From an uncultured Rhodospirillaceae bacterium (GTDB taxonomy: Bacteria; Pseudomonadota; Alphaproteobacteria; Rhodospirillales; UBA2165): DNA of 6,388 nucleotides. The stretch covers positions 1-6,388 of the forward strand of contig CAJXJM010000157.1 of the NCBI GenBank assembly GCA_913054205.1, written 5' to 3'. The notes beneath the pieces are model-generated. The model saw only the letters and a list, made by a program, of their open reading frames with translations, had not been told where the DNA came from and did no database searches. Position numbers and translations under genes: made by a program. Below, in pieces: positions 1 through 5,890 of the stretch (its first letter is position 1; the number at the start of each line of letters is the position of its first letter).

Positions 1-1
1 G

Positions 2-487
2 AGCCGGGAGACCCTGGATCATTCCATCATGTATATTCTGGCCGTCGCTTTGCAGGACGGTGAATGGCATCACGTGAGGTCTTACGCGCCGGAACGCGCT
101 CAGCGTGAGGATACCGTCAAATTGTGGCATTCTATTTCTACCGAAGAAGACCCCGATTGGACCAAGCGCTATCATGAACCTGATCCGGACAAGCGCGCCT
201 TTGGCGGACGTCTTGAAGTAACGCTTAAATCCGGCGAGAAAATTATAGATGAATTGGCTGTTGCCAACGCACACCCTGCTGGCGCTCGGCCATTTGCCCG
301 TGATAATTATATCAACAAGTTTAAAACGCTCACCGACGGTAAAATTTCTGAGAGCGAAAGGGATCGCTTCCTTGAGCTCGTGCAAAACCTGCCTGATCTT
401 GATGCGGCAGGCGTCAATGAGATTAATGTCCAAGTCGATGCCATTGAGGTTGAAAACAACACCCCTGACACGAAAGGGATTTTCTAA
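2..487 (+). CDS. prpD: 2-methylcitrate dehydratase PrpD (MmgE/PrpD family), C-terminal part, 5' end outside window
   Basis: PrpD dehydrates 2-methylcitrate to 2-methyl-cis-aconitate in the cytoplasmic methylcitrate cycle. The frame is open from base 2, so the ATG at 29 is internal: the residues before it (RETLDHSI) and the [11 protein letters not shown] that follows form a conserved block of the MmgE/PrpD family. About 161 residues are visible, roughly the last third of a family whose members are usually 450-490 residues. They include the stretch around [13 protein letters not shown] and the block AHPAGARPF typical of the C-terminal domain. The stop codon TAA at 485-487 shares its last base with the prpB start, which implies translational coupling. 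MmgE/PrpD proteins act on several substrates, so the choice of PrpD rests on the adjacent prpB and prpC. The partial state comes from the window edge, not from gene decay. Confidence 0.92.
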   Translation, partial: SRETLDHSIMYILAVALQDGEWHHVRSYAPERAQREDTVKLWHSISTEEDPDWTKRYHEPDPDKRAFGGRLEVTLKSGEKIIDELAVANAHPAGARPFARDNYINKFKTLTDGKISESERDRFLELVQNLPDLDAAGVNEINVQVDAIEVENNTPDTKGIF

Positions 488-1380
488 TGTTATTTGGAAC
501 CAAAACAGCCGCGGAAAAGCGGGCCGATTTCAGAAAAGAGCTCGCCACTGGCAAGCTTTTGCAAATGCCCGGCGCCCACGAGCCGCTCGTCGCCCGAATT
601 GTTGAAGAACAAGGCTTTGACGGTATTTATATCTCCGGCGGCGCATTATCTGCGGCGATGGCGATGCCGGATATCGGCCTGACAACTTTGACCGAAATAA
701 CCCAACGCGGCCGCCAAATTGCGCGGGTGACCGAGCTGCCAGCACTGATTGATTTGGATACCGGCTTTGGCGAAGCGATGAACACGGCTCGCACCATCCA
801 GGAATGTGAAGAGCTCGGCCTTGCCGGTTGTCATATCGAAGATCAAGTGAGCCCCAAACGCTGTGGACATCTCGACAATAAAACCATTCTCGAAACCAAG
901 GACATGTGCCAAAAAGTCGCCGCAGCAGTGAATGCCAAGCGCGATCCAAACTTTTTGCTGATGGTGCGGACCGATGCCAAAGCAACCGAAGGCATAGAGG
1001 CAGCCATTGAACGTTCAAAAGCCTATGTTGATGCGGGTGCCGAAGCGATTTTCCCGGAAGCCCTCAACACGCCGGAAGAATATGAAGCCTTTCGCGCCGC
1101 CATTGACGTGCCCCTGCTCGCCAACATGACTGAGTTTGGCAAGACGCCACTCTATTCCAAACAGCAGCTTGGAGATTTCGGCTACAACATTGCAATCTAC
1201 CCGGTGTCCTCTTTGCGCCTGGCGATGGGAGCTGTTGAAGTTTCCTACGCCGCGCTCAAAAAAGAAGGCTCGCTCGAAAGCCAAGTCGAGAAAATGCAAA
1301 CCCGCAAGCGATTGTACGAAGTCATCAAATATGAAGAGTACAATCAGTTCGATCAGAATTTACATAATTTCAAACTATAG
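487..1380 (+). CDS. prpB: 2-methylisocitrate lyase PrpB
   Basis: PrpB cleaves (2S,3R)-2-methylisocitrate into pyruvate and succinate, the last step of the methylcitrate cycle. The 297-residue product has the normal length and layout of the isocitrate lyase/PEP mutase superfamily, a TIM-barrel fold. Visible marks are the PDIG segment near residues 61-64, the metal-binding DLDTGFG at 89-95 (Asp89 and Asp91), and the catalytic loop KRCGH at 124-128, with Cys126 as the expected general acid/base. KRCGH separates this group from the PEP mutase members. The ATG at 487 overlaps the prpD stop by one base, and AAAGGGA at 473-479 is a suitable ribosome binding site inside the prpD end. A plain isocitrate lyase is unlikely because those are much longer. 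prpC follows after 23 bases. Confidence 0.96.
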   Translation: MLFGTKTAAEKRADFRKELATGKLLQMPGAHEPLVARIVEEQGFDGIYISGGALSAAMAMPDIGLTTLTEITQRGRQIARVTELPALIDLDTGFGEAMNTARTIQECEELGLAGCHIEDQVSPKRCGHLDNKTILETKDMCQKVAAAVNAKRDPNFLLMVRTDAKATEGIEAAIERSKAYVDAGAEAIFPEALNTPEEYEAFRAAIDVPLLANMTEFGKTPLYSKQQLGDFGYNIAIYPVSSLRLAMGAVEVSYAALKKEGSLESQVEKMQTRKRLYEVIKYEEYNQFDQNLHNFKL

Positions 1381-1389
1381 ACCGCATTT

Positions 1390-1395
1390 AGGGAG
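1390..1395 (+). promoter_or_regulatory. ribosome binding site of prpC
   Basis: AGGGAG lies eight bases before the ATG at 1404. It matters because it fixes the start that includes the lysine-rich tail of PrpC. Confidence 0.7.
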
Positions 1396-1403
1396 AATTT
1401 ATT

Positions 1404-2594
1404 ATGGCCCAGAAAAAATCTAAGAAGCCATCTAAAAAACCAACAAAGAAAGCCGCCAAGAAAGCAGTTGAACCAGATATCCGCAAAGGTCTGGTTGGCG
1501 TTATCGCCGACACCACTGCGGTTTCCAAAGTAATGCCCGAAACCAATTCACTGACCTATCGTGGATATGCGGTGCAGGATTTGGCGGCTAGTTGTTCTTT
1601 CGAAGAAGTCGCGTATTTATTGCTCAACGGTGATCTCCCCAACCGAAAACAGCTCAACGCCTTTAAAAAGAAAGAGCGTTCTTTGAGAAAACTCTCTGCG
1701 GCACACACGCAGGTCATTTCAAAGTTCCCGAAAAAAGCCCATCCTATGGATACCATTCGGACAGCGGTAAGTTATCTCGGGACAACAGAAGTCGCCTGGG
1801 GCGGTGAGCCGGAAGAAGCAGATATGGAACGCGCGATCAATATGTTGTCCAAAATTCCAACCATGATTGCGACCGATTTTCGCCTAAGGAACGGCAAAAA
1901 ACGCATTTCGCCCAGAACAGATTTATCGATGGCAGAGAACTTTTTCCACATGTGCTTTGGCAAGGTGCCGCCGAAAGCTGTCGTCAAAGCATTCGATGTC
2001 TCGCTTATTCTTTATGCCGAGCACAGCTTTAACGCCTCGACCTTTACCAGCCGGGTGATCACCTCAACGCGCTCAGATATCTACTCAGCTGTTGTCGGCG
2101 GCATTGGCGCACTGAAAGGACCGCTGCACGGCGGCGCAAATGAAGCCGTCATGGAGATGATGAGAGCCATCCGCACACCTGCCCGTGCAGAGCCCTGGAT
2201 CAGAGATGCCATGGCAAACAAAAAGCTGATCATGGGATTTGGCCACCGCGTCTACAAACAAGGTGACAGCCGTGTGCCAACGATGAAGTCTTGCCTTGAA
2301 GACCTGACAAAATGGTCCGGCGACACAAAATGGCTCGGTATCTACAACATCCTCGCCGATATCTTCGTCAACGAAAAAGGCATCCACCCGAATTTGGATT
2401 TTCCCTCAGGCCCGGCGTACTATTTGATGGGTTTTCCAATCAATCTCTACACACCGATCTTTGTCATGGCCCGCATCACCGGCTGGTCCGCGCATTATCT
2501 TGAGCAAAACGCCAACAACGCTCTGATCCGCCCATTGAGTGCCTATTCCGGCCGCGCCCAACGCAAAGTCCCGGCGATCGCGAAGAGGAAGTAG
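1404..2594 (+). CDS. prpC: 2-methylcitrate synthase PrpC with lysine-rich N-terminal tail
   Basis: PrpC condenses propionyl-CoA with oxaloacetate to give 2-methylcitrate. The 396-residue product is a citrate synthase family member: the N-terminal block around ETNSLTYRGYAVQDLA, the active-site GPLHGGANE (His242), GFGHRVYK (His281), and LDFPSGPAYY (Asp332) supply the His-His-Asp catalytic set. Its place behind prpD and prpB favours methylcitrate synthase over plain citrate synthase; activity on acetyl-CoA as well is possible. The odd part is residues 1-20, which hold ten lysines as five KK pairs (4-5, 7-8, 11-12, 15-16, 19-20) mixed with Ser, Pro, Thr and Ala, before the usual family start near residue 24. 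The ATG at 1404 is well placed behind AGGGAG (1390-1395), and no other ATG or GTG lies between the tail and the conserved domain, so the tail appears to be real. Confidence 0.93.
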   Translation: MAQKKSKKPSKKPTKKAAKKAVEPDIRKGLVGVIADTTAVSKVMPETNSLTYRGYAVQDLAASCSFEEVAYLLLNGDLPNRKQLNAFKKKERSLRKLSAAHTQVISKFPKKAHPMDTIRTAVSYLGTTEVAWGGEPEEADMERAINMLSKIPTMIATDFRLRNGKKRISPRTDLSMAENFFHMCFGKVPPKAVVKAFDVSLILYAEHSFNASTFTSRVITSTRSDIYSAVVGGIGALKGPLHGGANEAVMEMMRAIRTPARAEPWIRDAMANKKLIMGFGHRVYKQGDSRVPTMKSCLEDLTKWSGDTKWLGIYNILADIFVNEKGIHPNLDFPSGPAYYLMGFPINLYTPIFVMARITGWSAHYLEQNANNALIRPLSAYSGRAQRKVPAIAKRK

Positions 2595-2615
2595 GATCAT
2601 TTATTAAATTTTGAG

Positions 2616-2641
2616 AAAGGGCGCCTTTGGCGTCCTTTTTT
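2616..2641 (+). terminator. intrinsic terminator of the prpDBC operon
   Basis: AAAGGGCGCC (2616-2625) pairs with GGCGTCCTTT (2629-2638) across a TTT loop, giving a ten-pair stem with one G-U pair. It runs into a T tract at 2636-2641. It lies 21 bases after the prpC stop and is a classic Rho-independent terminator, so the prp operon most likely ends here. Confidence 0.88.
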
Positions 2642-2937
2642 AATTTTCCTGCTCCGAGTTTCCCAATTAGCTTACTTGAAAATTCATTCAACTTCGTAGT
2701 CCATACACGTACCACACAATGCCCATAGATCAGCCTTATATCAATCACAGAAACTTTACAGGCGAAGCCGAGGCGGATCATTGACATCGCCAGGATTCAT
2801 CCTAAATACCTCGCACGTGTTGCATTTGTTTCCCCACCGAACAAAGTAATCGTTTTACCCAACCGCCCCTCACTAGAGGTGACGCGCGGCGTTAATTCCC
2901 TGCAAAAATTGAATGAGTCGTAAAGGTTTCTAATATC
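2642..2937. other. intergenic region without a supported gene
   Basis: About 300 bases lie between the prp terminator and the solute-binding gene. I see no convincing gene on either strand. A 21-codon ATG frame (2719-2784) lacks a ribosome binding site. A roughly 60-codon frame ending in TAA at 2920-2922 has no ATG or GTG start near its beginning and resembles no family I know. A short inverted repeat TCAC-N5-GTGA (2870-2882) overlaps a small hairpin CCTC-ACTA-GAGG (2868-2879) about 55-70 bases before the next gene; either could be an operator or could be chance. The stretch presumably contains the promoter of the solute-binding gene. Confidence 0.5.
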
Positions 2938-3705
2938 ATGAAGGCAATCTCCCACCGAGTATCTATTTTGGGTGCTCTTTTTTTATGGACTTTTGTCAGT
3001 CCTGCGATCGCTGCAAAAAACACTATAGAACTTGTCACAGGCAATGATTTTGCCCCTTACTCAGACGAAAAACTTCCTAAGGGCGGAATGTTAACGGACA
3101 TCGTCAGAACAATATTTAATGAAGCAGGTTATCCGGTTAAAATATCTTTCGAGCATTGGAAACGCGGATACCGTGACACCAAATTCAATCAATTCGATGG
3201 AACATTTCCTTATTTCCGGGCGCCGAAACGGGATCGCGATTTTTTGTTTTCAGCACCATTATATGAAACGGTGGGACGCGTTTTTGTGTCAGACAATTTG
3301 GCAATAAGTGCCAATAAAATTAGTGAATTAGGCGGCCTTACTCTTTGCCGTGCACTGGGATATTCCATTCCCCGGGCATTTAGATCAATGGTCGAAAGCG
3401 GCAATATCCCTGTTCTAAGGGCACCAAAACCTGAAAATTGCTATCACATGATCAAACGAGATCGAGCTCAATTTGTCGTCTGGAACGATTTATTCGCCCA
3501 GTCAGTTATCAATCGGATTTCCGATAGCAAAGACACACTAAAAAAGCTGACAATTAATTGGCCCCCTTCAACATTGCATTTGATCGTCTCGAAAAAGCAT
3601 CCCAACGCCGTTTCAATAATCGAAACCGTGAATACTGGATTAGATCGATTGCGCCGTAATGGACTTTATATTGACATCCTCAACCAGCATCGTGCTGGAA
3701 ATTAA
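2938..3705 (+). CDS. periplasmic solute-binding protein, family 3 (SBP_bac_3-like), orphan
   Basis: The 255-residue product begins with a signal peptide: basic residues near the start, a hydrophobic core at about 8-20, and an Ala-Ile-Ala cleavage site at 23-25, so export to the periplasm is expected. There is no lipobox cysteine. The mature part looks like a family 3 extracellular solute-binding protein, the polar amino acid type: the first strand ends in NDFAPYSD (36-43), followed by GGMLTDIV (49-56), the segment FDGTFPYFRAPKRDRDF (86-102), and SAPLYETVGRVF (105-116). The length of about 230 mature residues fits. No permease or ATPase gene adjoins it, so it may serve a distant ABC transporter or act as a sensor-type binding protein; the ligand cannot be told. 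The ribosome binding site is modest (AAAGG at 2922-2926, 11 bases before the ATG). The gene reads as more AT-rich than its neighbours. It converges with thyX, leaving 24 bases between the stops. Confidence 0.8.
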   Translation: MKAISHRVSILGALFLWTFVSPAIAAKNTIELVTGNDFAPYSDEKLPKGGMLTDIVRTIFNEAGYPVKISFEHWKRGYRDTKFNQFDGTFPYFRAPKRDRDFLFSAPLYETVGRVFVSDNLAISANKISELGGLTLCRALGYSIPRAFRSMVESGNIPVLRAPKPENCYHMIKRDRAQFVVWNDLFAQSVINRISDSKDTLKKLTINWPPSTLHLIVSKKHPNAVSIIETVNTGLDRLRRNGLYIDILNQHRAGN

Positions 3706-3729
3706 CAATTTAGAACCAGTCGAAAAATT

Positions 3730-4668
3730 TTACTCTCCCTGCTCCAAAGTCGCCATCAATTCCCGCCATTCGCGTTTGCTCATGCCGCTGTCTTCTTGGG
3801 AGACGTTTTCACCAGCGAGCATCTTTTTGACGATGCCGAGGGAGGCAGCCGACAAATTTACGCCGCCGACGCGGTATTGCATGAAGGCCTTATGGGCGAT
3901 CGGCACCCAGTGCTCCACGGTTTCCAGCATCGCATCCGCATAGACGCGGATTTCATACTGCGCATGGGCGTCGGCTCGGAGCGATAAGAAGTGTAGCAAA
4001 TTATGCAGATCAATTTTCCAATACCATTGGGTATAGGCATTGAGCGTGAGGTTCATCCTGGCCAGTTCTCGCGCCAAACCACCTTTATCTTCGTCGATGA
4101 TCTCACCTTTTTCATTTTCGTTGAGCATCTCTATGTAGTGATCGTAATTGCGGGTCGCGTCCTCTTTGAGAATATCGAGAACCCGCTGGGCTTCGGCGCC
4201 TTGGAGCAGATCGCCTCGGCCCTGATGGTTAAGGCTTGATTGCATGGCAAGCTGGTCGGCGCTCGGAATATAAAACTCGCGGTCGAGCACAGAATAGCGC
4301 GCCGAATATTCGTTCACATTGGCGGTGCGGTGGCGTATCCATTGCCGCGCTATAAATATCGGCACTTTGATGTGGTACTTAATCTCGCACATCTCGAACG
4401 GTGTGGTATGGCGATGACGCAGCAGATAATTAATCAGCCCCGCATCATCGGAAACTTTCTTAGTTCCTTTGCCATAGGAAACCCGCGCCGCCTGCACAAT
4501 TGCCGCATCGTCGCCCATGTAGTCAATCACCCGAACAAAGCCATGATCCAAAACCGGCATCGGCTCGTACAAGACTTCTTCAAGTGCCGGCACGGTCGCT
4601 CTGCGCGTCTCGACGAGTGTGGACCTTGAAGCTTCAATTTCTTGTTTTTGTTCGGGTGTCAATTCCAT
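3730..4668 (-). CDS. thyX: FAD-dependent thymidylate synthase ThyX
   Basis: ThyX methylates dUMP to dTMP using methylene-tetrahydrofolate and reduced FAD, and releases tetrahydrofolate, unlike ThyA. The signature RHR-X7-S is present as [14 protein letters not shown] at residues 112-125, with Ser122 at the conserved serine. Other family marks are RHRHTTPFE (84-92), which contributes to flavin binding, and the C-terminal helix [21 protein letters not shown] (221-241), with the arginine and glutamine expected near the nucleotide. I place the start at the ATG 4668-4666 (312 residues), behind AGGAA at 4682-4678. The codon just before it is TTG and could add one residue, but ATG is the better choice. 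About 40 extra residues precede the core domain, a common length in alphaproteobacterial ThyX. The gene is divergent from ssrA and convergent with the solute-binding gene, so it appears to be transcribed alone. Confidence 0.97.
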   Translation of the reverse strand: MELTPEQKQEIEASRSTLVETRRATVPALEEVLYEPMPVLDHGFVRVIDYMGDDAAIVQAARVSYGKGTKKVSDDAGLINYLLRHRHTTPFEMCEIKYHIKVPIFIARQWIRHRTANVNEYSARYSVLDREFYIPSADQLAMQSSLNHQGRGDLLQGAEAQRVLDILKEDATRNYDHYIEMLNENEKGEIIDEDKGGLARELARMNLTLNAYTQWYWKIDLHNLLHFLSLRADAHAQYEIRVYADAMLETVEHWVPIAHKAFMQYRVGGVNLSAASLGIVKKMLAGENVSQEDSGMSKREWRELMATLEQGE

Positions 4669-4689
4669 CAAAGGGCATTCCTAGTTAAC

Positions 4690-4718
4690 ATGATTTTCCG
4701 CTGCACTTTACCTGCCAA
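4690..4718 (-). promoter_or_regulatory. candidate thyX promoter
   Basis: On the minus strand TTGGCA (4718-4713) is followed after 17 bases by AATCAT (4695-4690). These match the sigma-70 consensus at five and four of six positions. Transcription would begin just before the AGGAA ribosome binding site of thyX, giving a very short leader. The -10 match is weak, so this is only a candidate. Confidence 0.3.
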
Positions 4719-4795
4719 TCGGATCGGATCAAAGACTTGAATCCAGCGCATGAGGGGCACCCGCATTTCATCACGTAAACGCCTGTAGAGGCCCC

Positions 4796-4824
4796 TTTCA
4801 AAAGGCCGCCGATAGGACTATATT
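4796..4824 (+). promoter_or_regulatory. candidate ssrA promoter
   Basis: TTTCAA (4796-4801) and TATATT (4819-4824) are separated by 17 bases. The -10 element matches well and the -35 only moderately. The predicted start near 4831 falls at the first hairpin of the ssrA region, which supports the placement. Confidence 0.45.
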
Positions 4825-4830
4825 GATTGC

Positions 4831-4910
4831 GTCGGTTTACCGACTATGGCGATAAACGCTTTGTAGAATAAGCGTAACGGACCCGGGGGCAGTGCCCGGC
4901 GCCTCCACCA
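4831..4910 (+). ncRNA. ssrA: tmRNA acceptor piece (tRNA 3' half)
   Basis: This segment becomes the short RNA that carries the alanine after processing. The T stem CCGGG (4883-4887) pairs with CCCGG (4895-4899) around the seven-base loop GGCAGTG, and the acceptor strand and encoded CCA end at 4910. A second hairpin, ACGCTT/AAGCGT (4856-4861 with 4871-4876), lies just before the T arm. The left end is uncertain by perhaps 20 bases. Confidence 0.8.
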
Positions 4911-4970
4911 AAAATTCCCGCTAATCCAGGGAGTTAGCGAATAACTCATTGGATATTACCGGGCCGTTAT
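4911..4970 (+). other. tmRNA intervening segment, expected to be removed
   Basis: The 60 bases between the CCA end and the GGGGGCG of the coding piece join the two halves in the precursor and should be excised, as in known permuted tmRNAs. It contains a six-pair hairpin CGCTAA/TTAGCG (4919-4924 with 4934-4939) with a nine-base loop. Confidence 0.75.
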
Positions 4971-5055
4971 GGGGGCGAAACAGGATCGACGTGCGTAGTA
5001 AAAATAAAGTTTTTGCCCGGCATTGTACCACCGTTATCGGGCTACTTTTACAAAT

Positions 5056-5091
5056 GCAAACGATAATGAAGCATTTGCGGTAGCAGCTTAA
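5056..5091 (+). CDS. tmRNA-encoded degradation tag peptide (ANDNEAFAVAA)
   Basis: The reading frame inside tmRNA begins at the resume codon GCA (5056-5058), has eleven codons, and stops at TAA (5089-5091). With the alanine carried by tmRNA the added tag is AANDNEAFAVAA. The NDN at the front matches alphaproteobacterial tags and is the part SspB reads there; the VAA end is the kind of C terminus ClpX recognises. It is two residues shorter than the Caulobacter tag as I recall it (AANDNFAEEFAVAA). The stop codon sits inside a small inverted repeat TAGC...GCTA (5082-5098), in the position of helix 5 of other tmRNAs. There is no start codon or ribosome binding site, as expected for this frame. Confidence 0.88.
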   Translation, partial: ANDNEAFAVAA

Positions 5092-5181
5092 CAGCTAACC
5101 TACCACGGGGTCCGGAGGGCACCTAGCAACAGAAGCCCTCCACTAATTTGGCGAATCACCTGGATTTAGTTCGGTGGATAC

Positions 5182-5191
5182 GTAGAATAAG
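5182..5191 (+). repeat. 10-base direct repeat shared with the tmRNA acceptor piece (first copy 4863-4872)
   Basis: GTAGAATAAG occurs at 4863-4872, just before the tmRNA T arm, and again here near the expected end of the tmRNA coding piece. The flanks differ. This copy contains TAGAAT, five of six matches to a -10 element, about 30 bases before sspB, but no good -35 is visible. Chance is possible for a repeat of this length. Confidence 0.5.
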
Positions 5192-5215
5192 TGAGATTGG
5201 GCGAAAAGAGTAAAA

Positions 5216-5839
5216 ATGTCAGAAGAAACATTTCCATATGACGAGTGGGTCAACGAGGCGCTCCGCAGCGTCTTAAGCCGCGCTCTTCAGAAACTGGCTG
5301 AACATGGACCGATAGGCGACCATCATTTTTTTATTAATTTTGACACCTCACATGACGGCGTCGATATACCCGGATTTCTCCGCGCCCAATACCCGGAAGA
5401 AATTACGATTGTTCTTCAGCACCAATTCGAAGAACTTATCATTGATGAGCAAGGCTTCGAAGTTTCGCTTTCCTTCAGTGGCAAGAAGAGCCACCTCACG
5501 GTACCCTTTGATGCGGTGACCTCCTTTGCTGACCCGTCGGTGAATTTCGGCCTTCAGATTGGCGTTAATTCCGTCAACGATGCAATGTTGCAGGCGCAAG
5601 GTGACGTTGAGAACGACGCTGATTTTGACGATTCGTCGTTAGAGATAAACGACACACAGGATTTGTCAGACGAAAGTTCACTGACGCCCTTTGCACCGGC
5701 TAAACAACAACCTCAATTGCAAGAAAATGACGATATTTACGAAGACGAAAGCGATGACCAAGCCTCAAATGAGGATGAAGCAGATGACGGTCCCAAAACC
5801 GCAGAAGTTATTGCGCTTGATGCTTTCCGTAAAAAATAA
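5216..5839 (+). CDS. sspB: ClpXP adaptor SspB, alphaproteobacterial type
   Basis: SspB binds the front of the tmRNA tag and hands tagged proteins to ClpXP for degradation. The 207-residue product has the layout of the alphaproteobacterial form: a folded tag-binding domain at about 5-116, with conserved HHFFINFDT (36-44), YPEEITIVLQHQFEEL (59-74), and LTVPFDAVTSFADPSVNFGL (94-113). A long acidic, low-complexity linker follows (about 129-193, rich in Asp, Glu, Ser and Gln), then the short C-terminal element VIALDAFRKK (198-207), where the ClpX-docking motif is expected. No membrane segment or signal peptide is seen; it should act in the cytoplasm, probably as a dimer. The start has only a weak purine stretch before it (AAAAGAG at 5204-5210). 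It lies just behind ssrA, with no terminator seen between them, and fumA follows after 51 bases. Confidence 0.92.
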   Translation: MSEETFPYDEWVNEALRSVLSRALQKLAEHGPIGDHHFFINFDTSHDGVDIPGFLRAQYPEEITIVLQHQFEELIIDEQGFEVSLSFSGKKSHLTVPFDAVTSFADPSVNFGLQIGVNSVNDAMLQAQGDVENDADFDDSSLEINDTQDLSDESSLTPFAPAKQQPQLQENDDIYEDESDDQASNEDEADDGPKTAEVIALDAFRKK

Positions 5840-5880
5840 CCAAGCCCTTTTTTATATCCCACAATTTAAAAATTCTAATC

Positions 5881-5886
5881 AGGTGA
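5881..5886 (+). promoter_or_regulatory. ribosome binding site of fumA
   Basis: AGGTGA ends four bases before the ATG at 5891 and supports that start. It is stronger than the site before sspB. Confidence 0.65.
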
Positions 5887-5890
5887 CTCC

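Larger units (their letters stand above)
4831..5180 (+). ncRNA. ssrA: transfer-messenger RNA, circularly permuted two-piece form (ends approximate)
   Basis: tmRNA, charged with alanine and carried by SmpB, rescues stalled ribosomes and adds a degradation tag. The order is permuted. The 3' acceptor part comes first: T arm 4883-4899, acceptor strand CGCCTCC 4900-4906, then ACCA 4907-4910. A spacer follows (4911-4970). The 5' part starts at 4971 with GGGGGCG, which pairs with CGCCTCC over seven pairs; its third pair is G-U, the identity element for alanyl-tRNA synthetase. The conserved start GAAACAGGATCGACG follows. A helix GTAAAA/TTTTAC (4998-5003 with 5046-5051) encloses GCCCG/CGGGC (5015-5019 with 5038-5042), in the place of pseudoknot 1. 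After the tag, a hairpin GGAGGGC/GCCCTCC (5114-5120 with 5135-5141) closes the coding piece. Both outer ends are estimates: the left from the promoter and the hairpin GTCGG-TTTA-CCGAC at 4831-4844, the right from the usual size of the coding piece. Confidence 0.93.

Noticed and set aside
2719..2784. 21-codon ATG frame in the intergenic region
   Set aside because: No ribosome binding site precedes it and the composition gives no support.
2476..2787. 103-residue open frame on the minus strand across the end of prpC
   Set aside because: It runs antisense through the prpC end and through the intrinsic terminator, has no recognisable family, and is best explained as a shadow.
2728..2922. Roughly 60-codon open frame on the + strand in the intergenic region
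   Set aside because: It follows an in-frame TAG, has no ATG or GTG near its beginning, no ribosome binding site, and no family resemblance; an open stretch of this length is not rare by chance. It could be a gene remnant, but nothing shows it.
2909..2936. TTGAAT and TAATAT with 16-base spacing before the solute-binding gene
   Set aside because: The -10 element abuts the ATG, so transcription would start inside the coding region; it cannot drive the called start.
3684..3698. CCAGCA-TCG-TGCTGG hairpin at the end of the solute-binding gene, between convergent genes
   Set aside because: The stem is good, but neither strand has a T tract after it, so it is not a convincing intrinsic terminator.
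4003..4629. Two open frames on the + strand (78 and 129 codons) opposite thyX
   Set aside because: They lie wholly antisense to a well-supported thyX and resemble no family.
5823..5852. A-rich and T-rich runs after sspB as a terminator
   Set aside because: Only an A-U stem with a wide loop can be drawn; no GC-rich stem precedes the T run.
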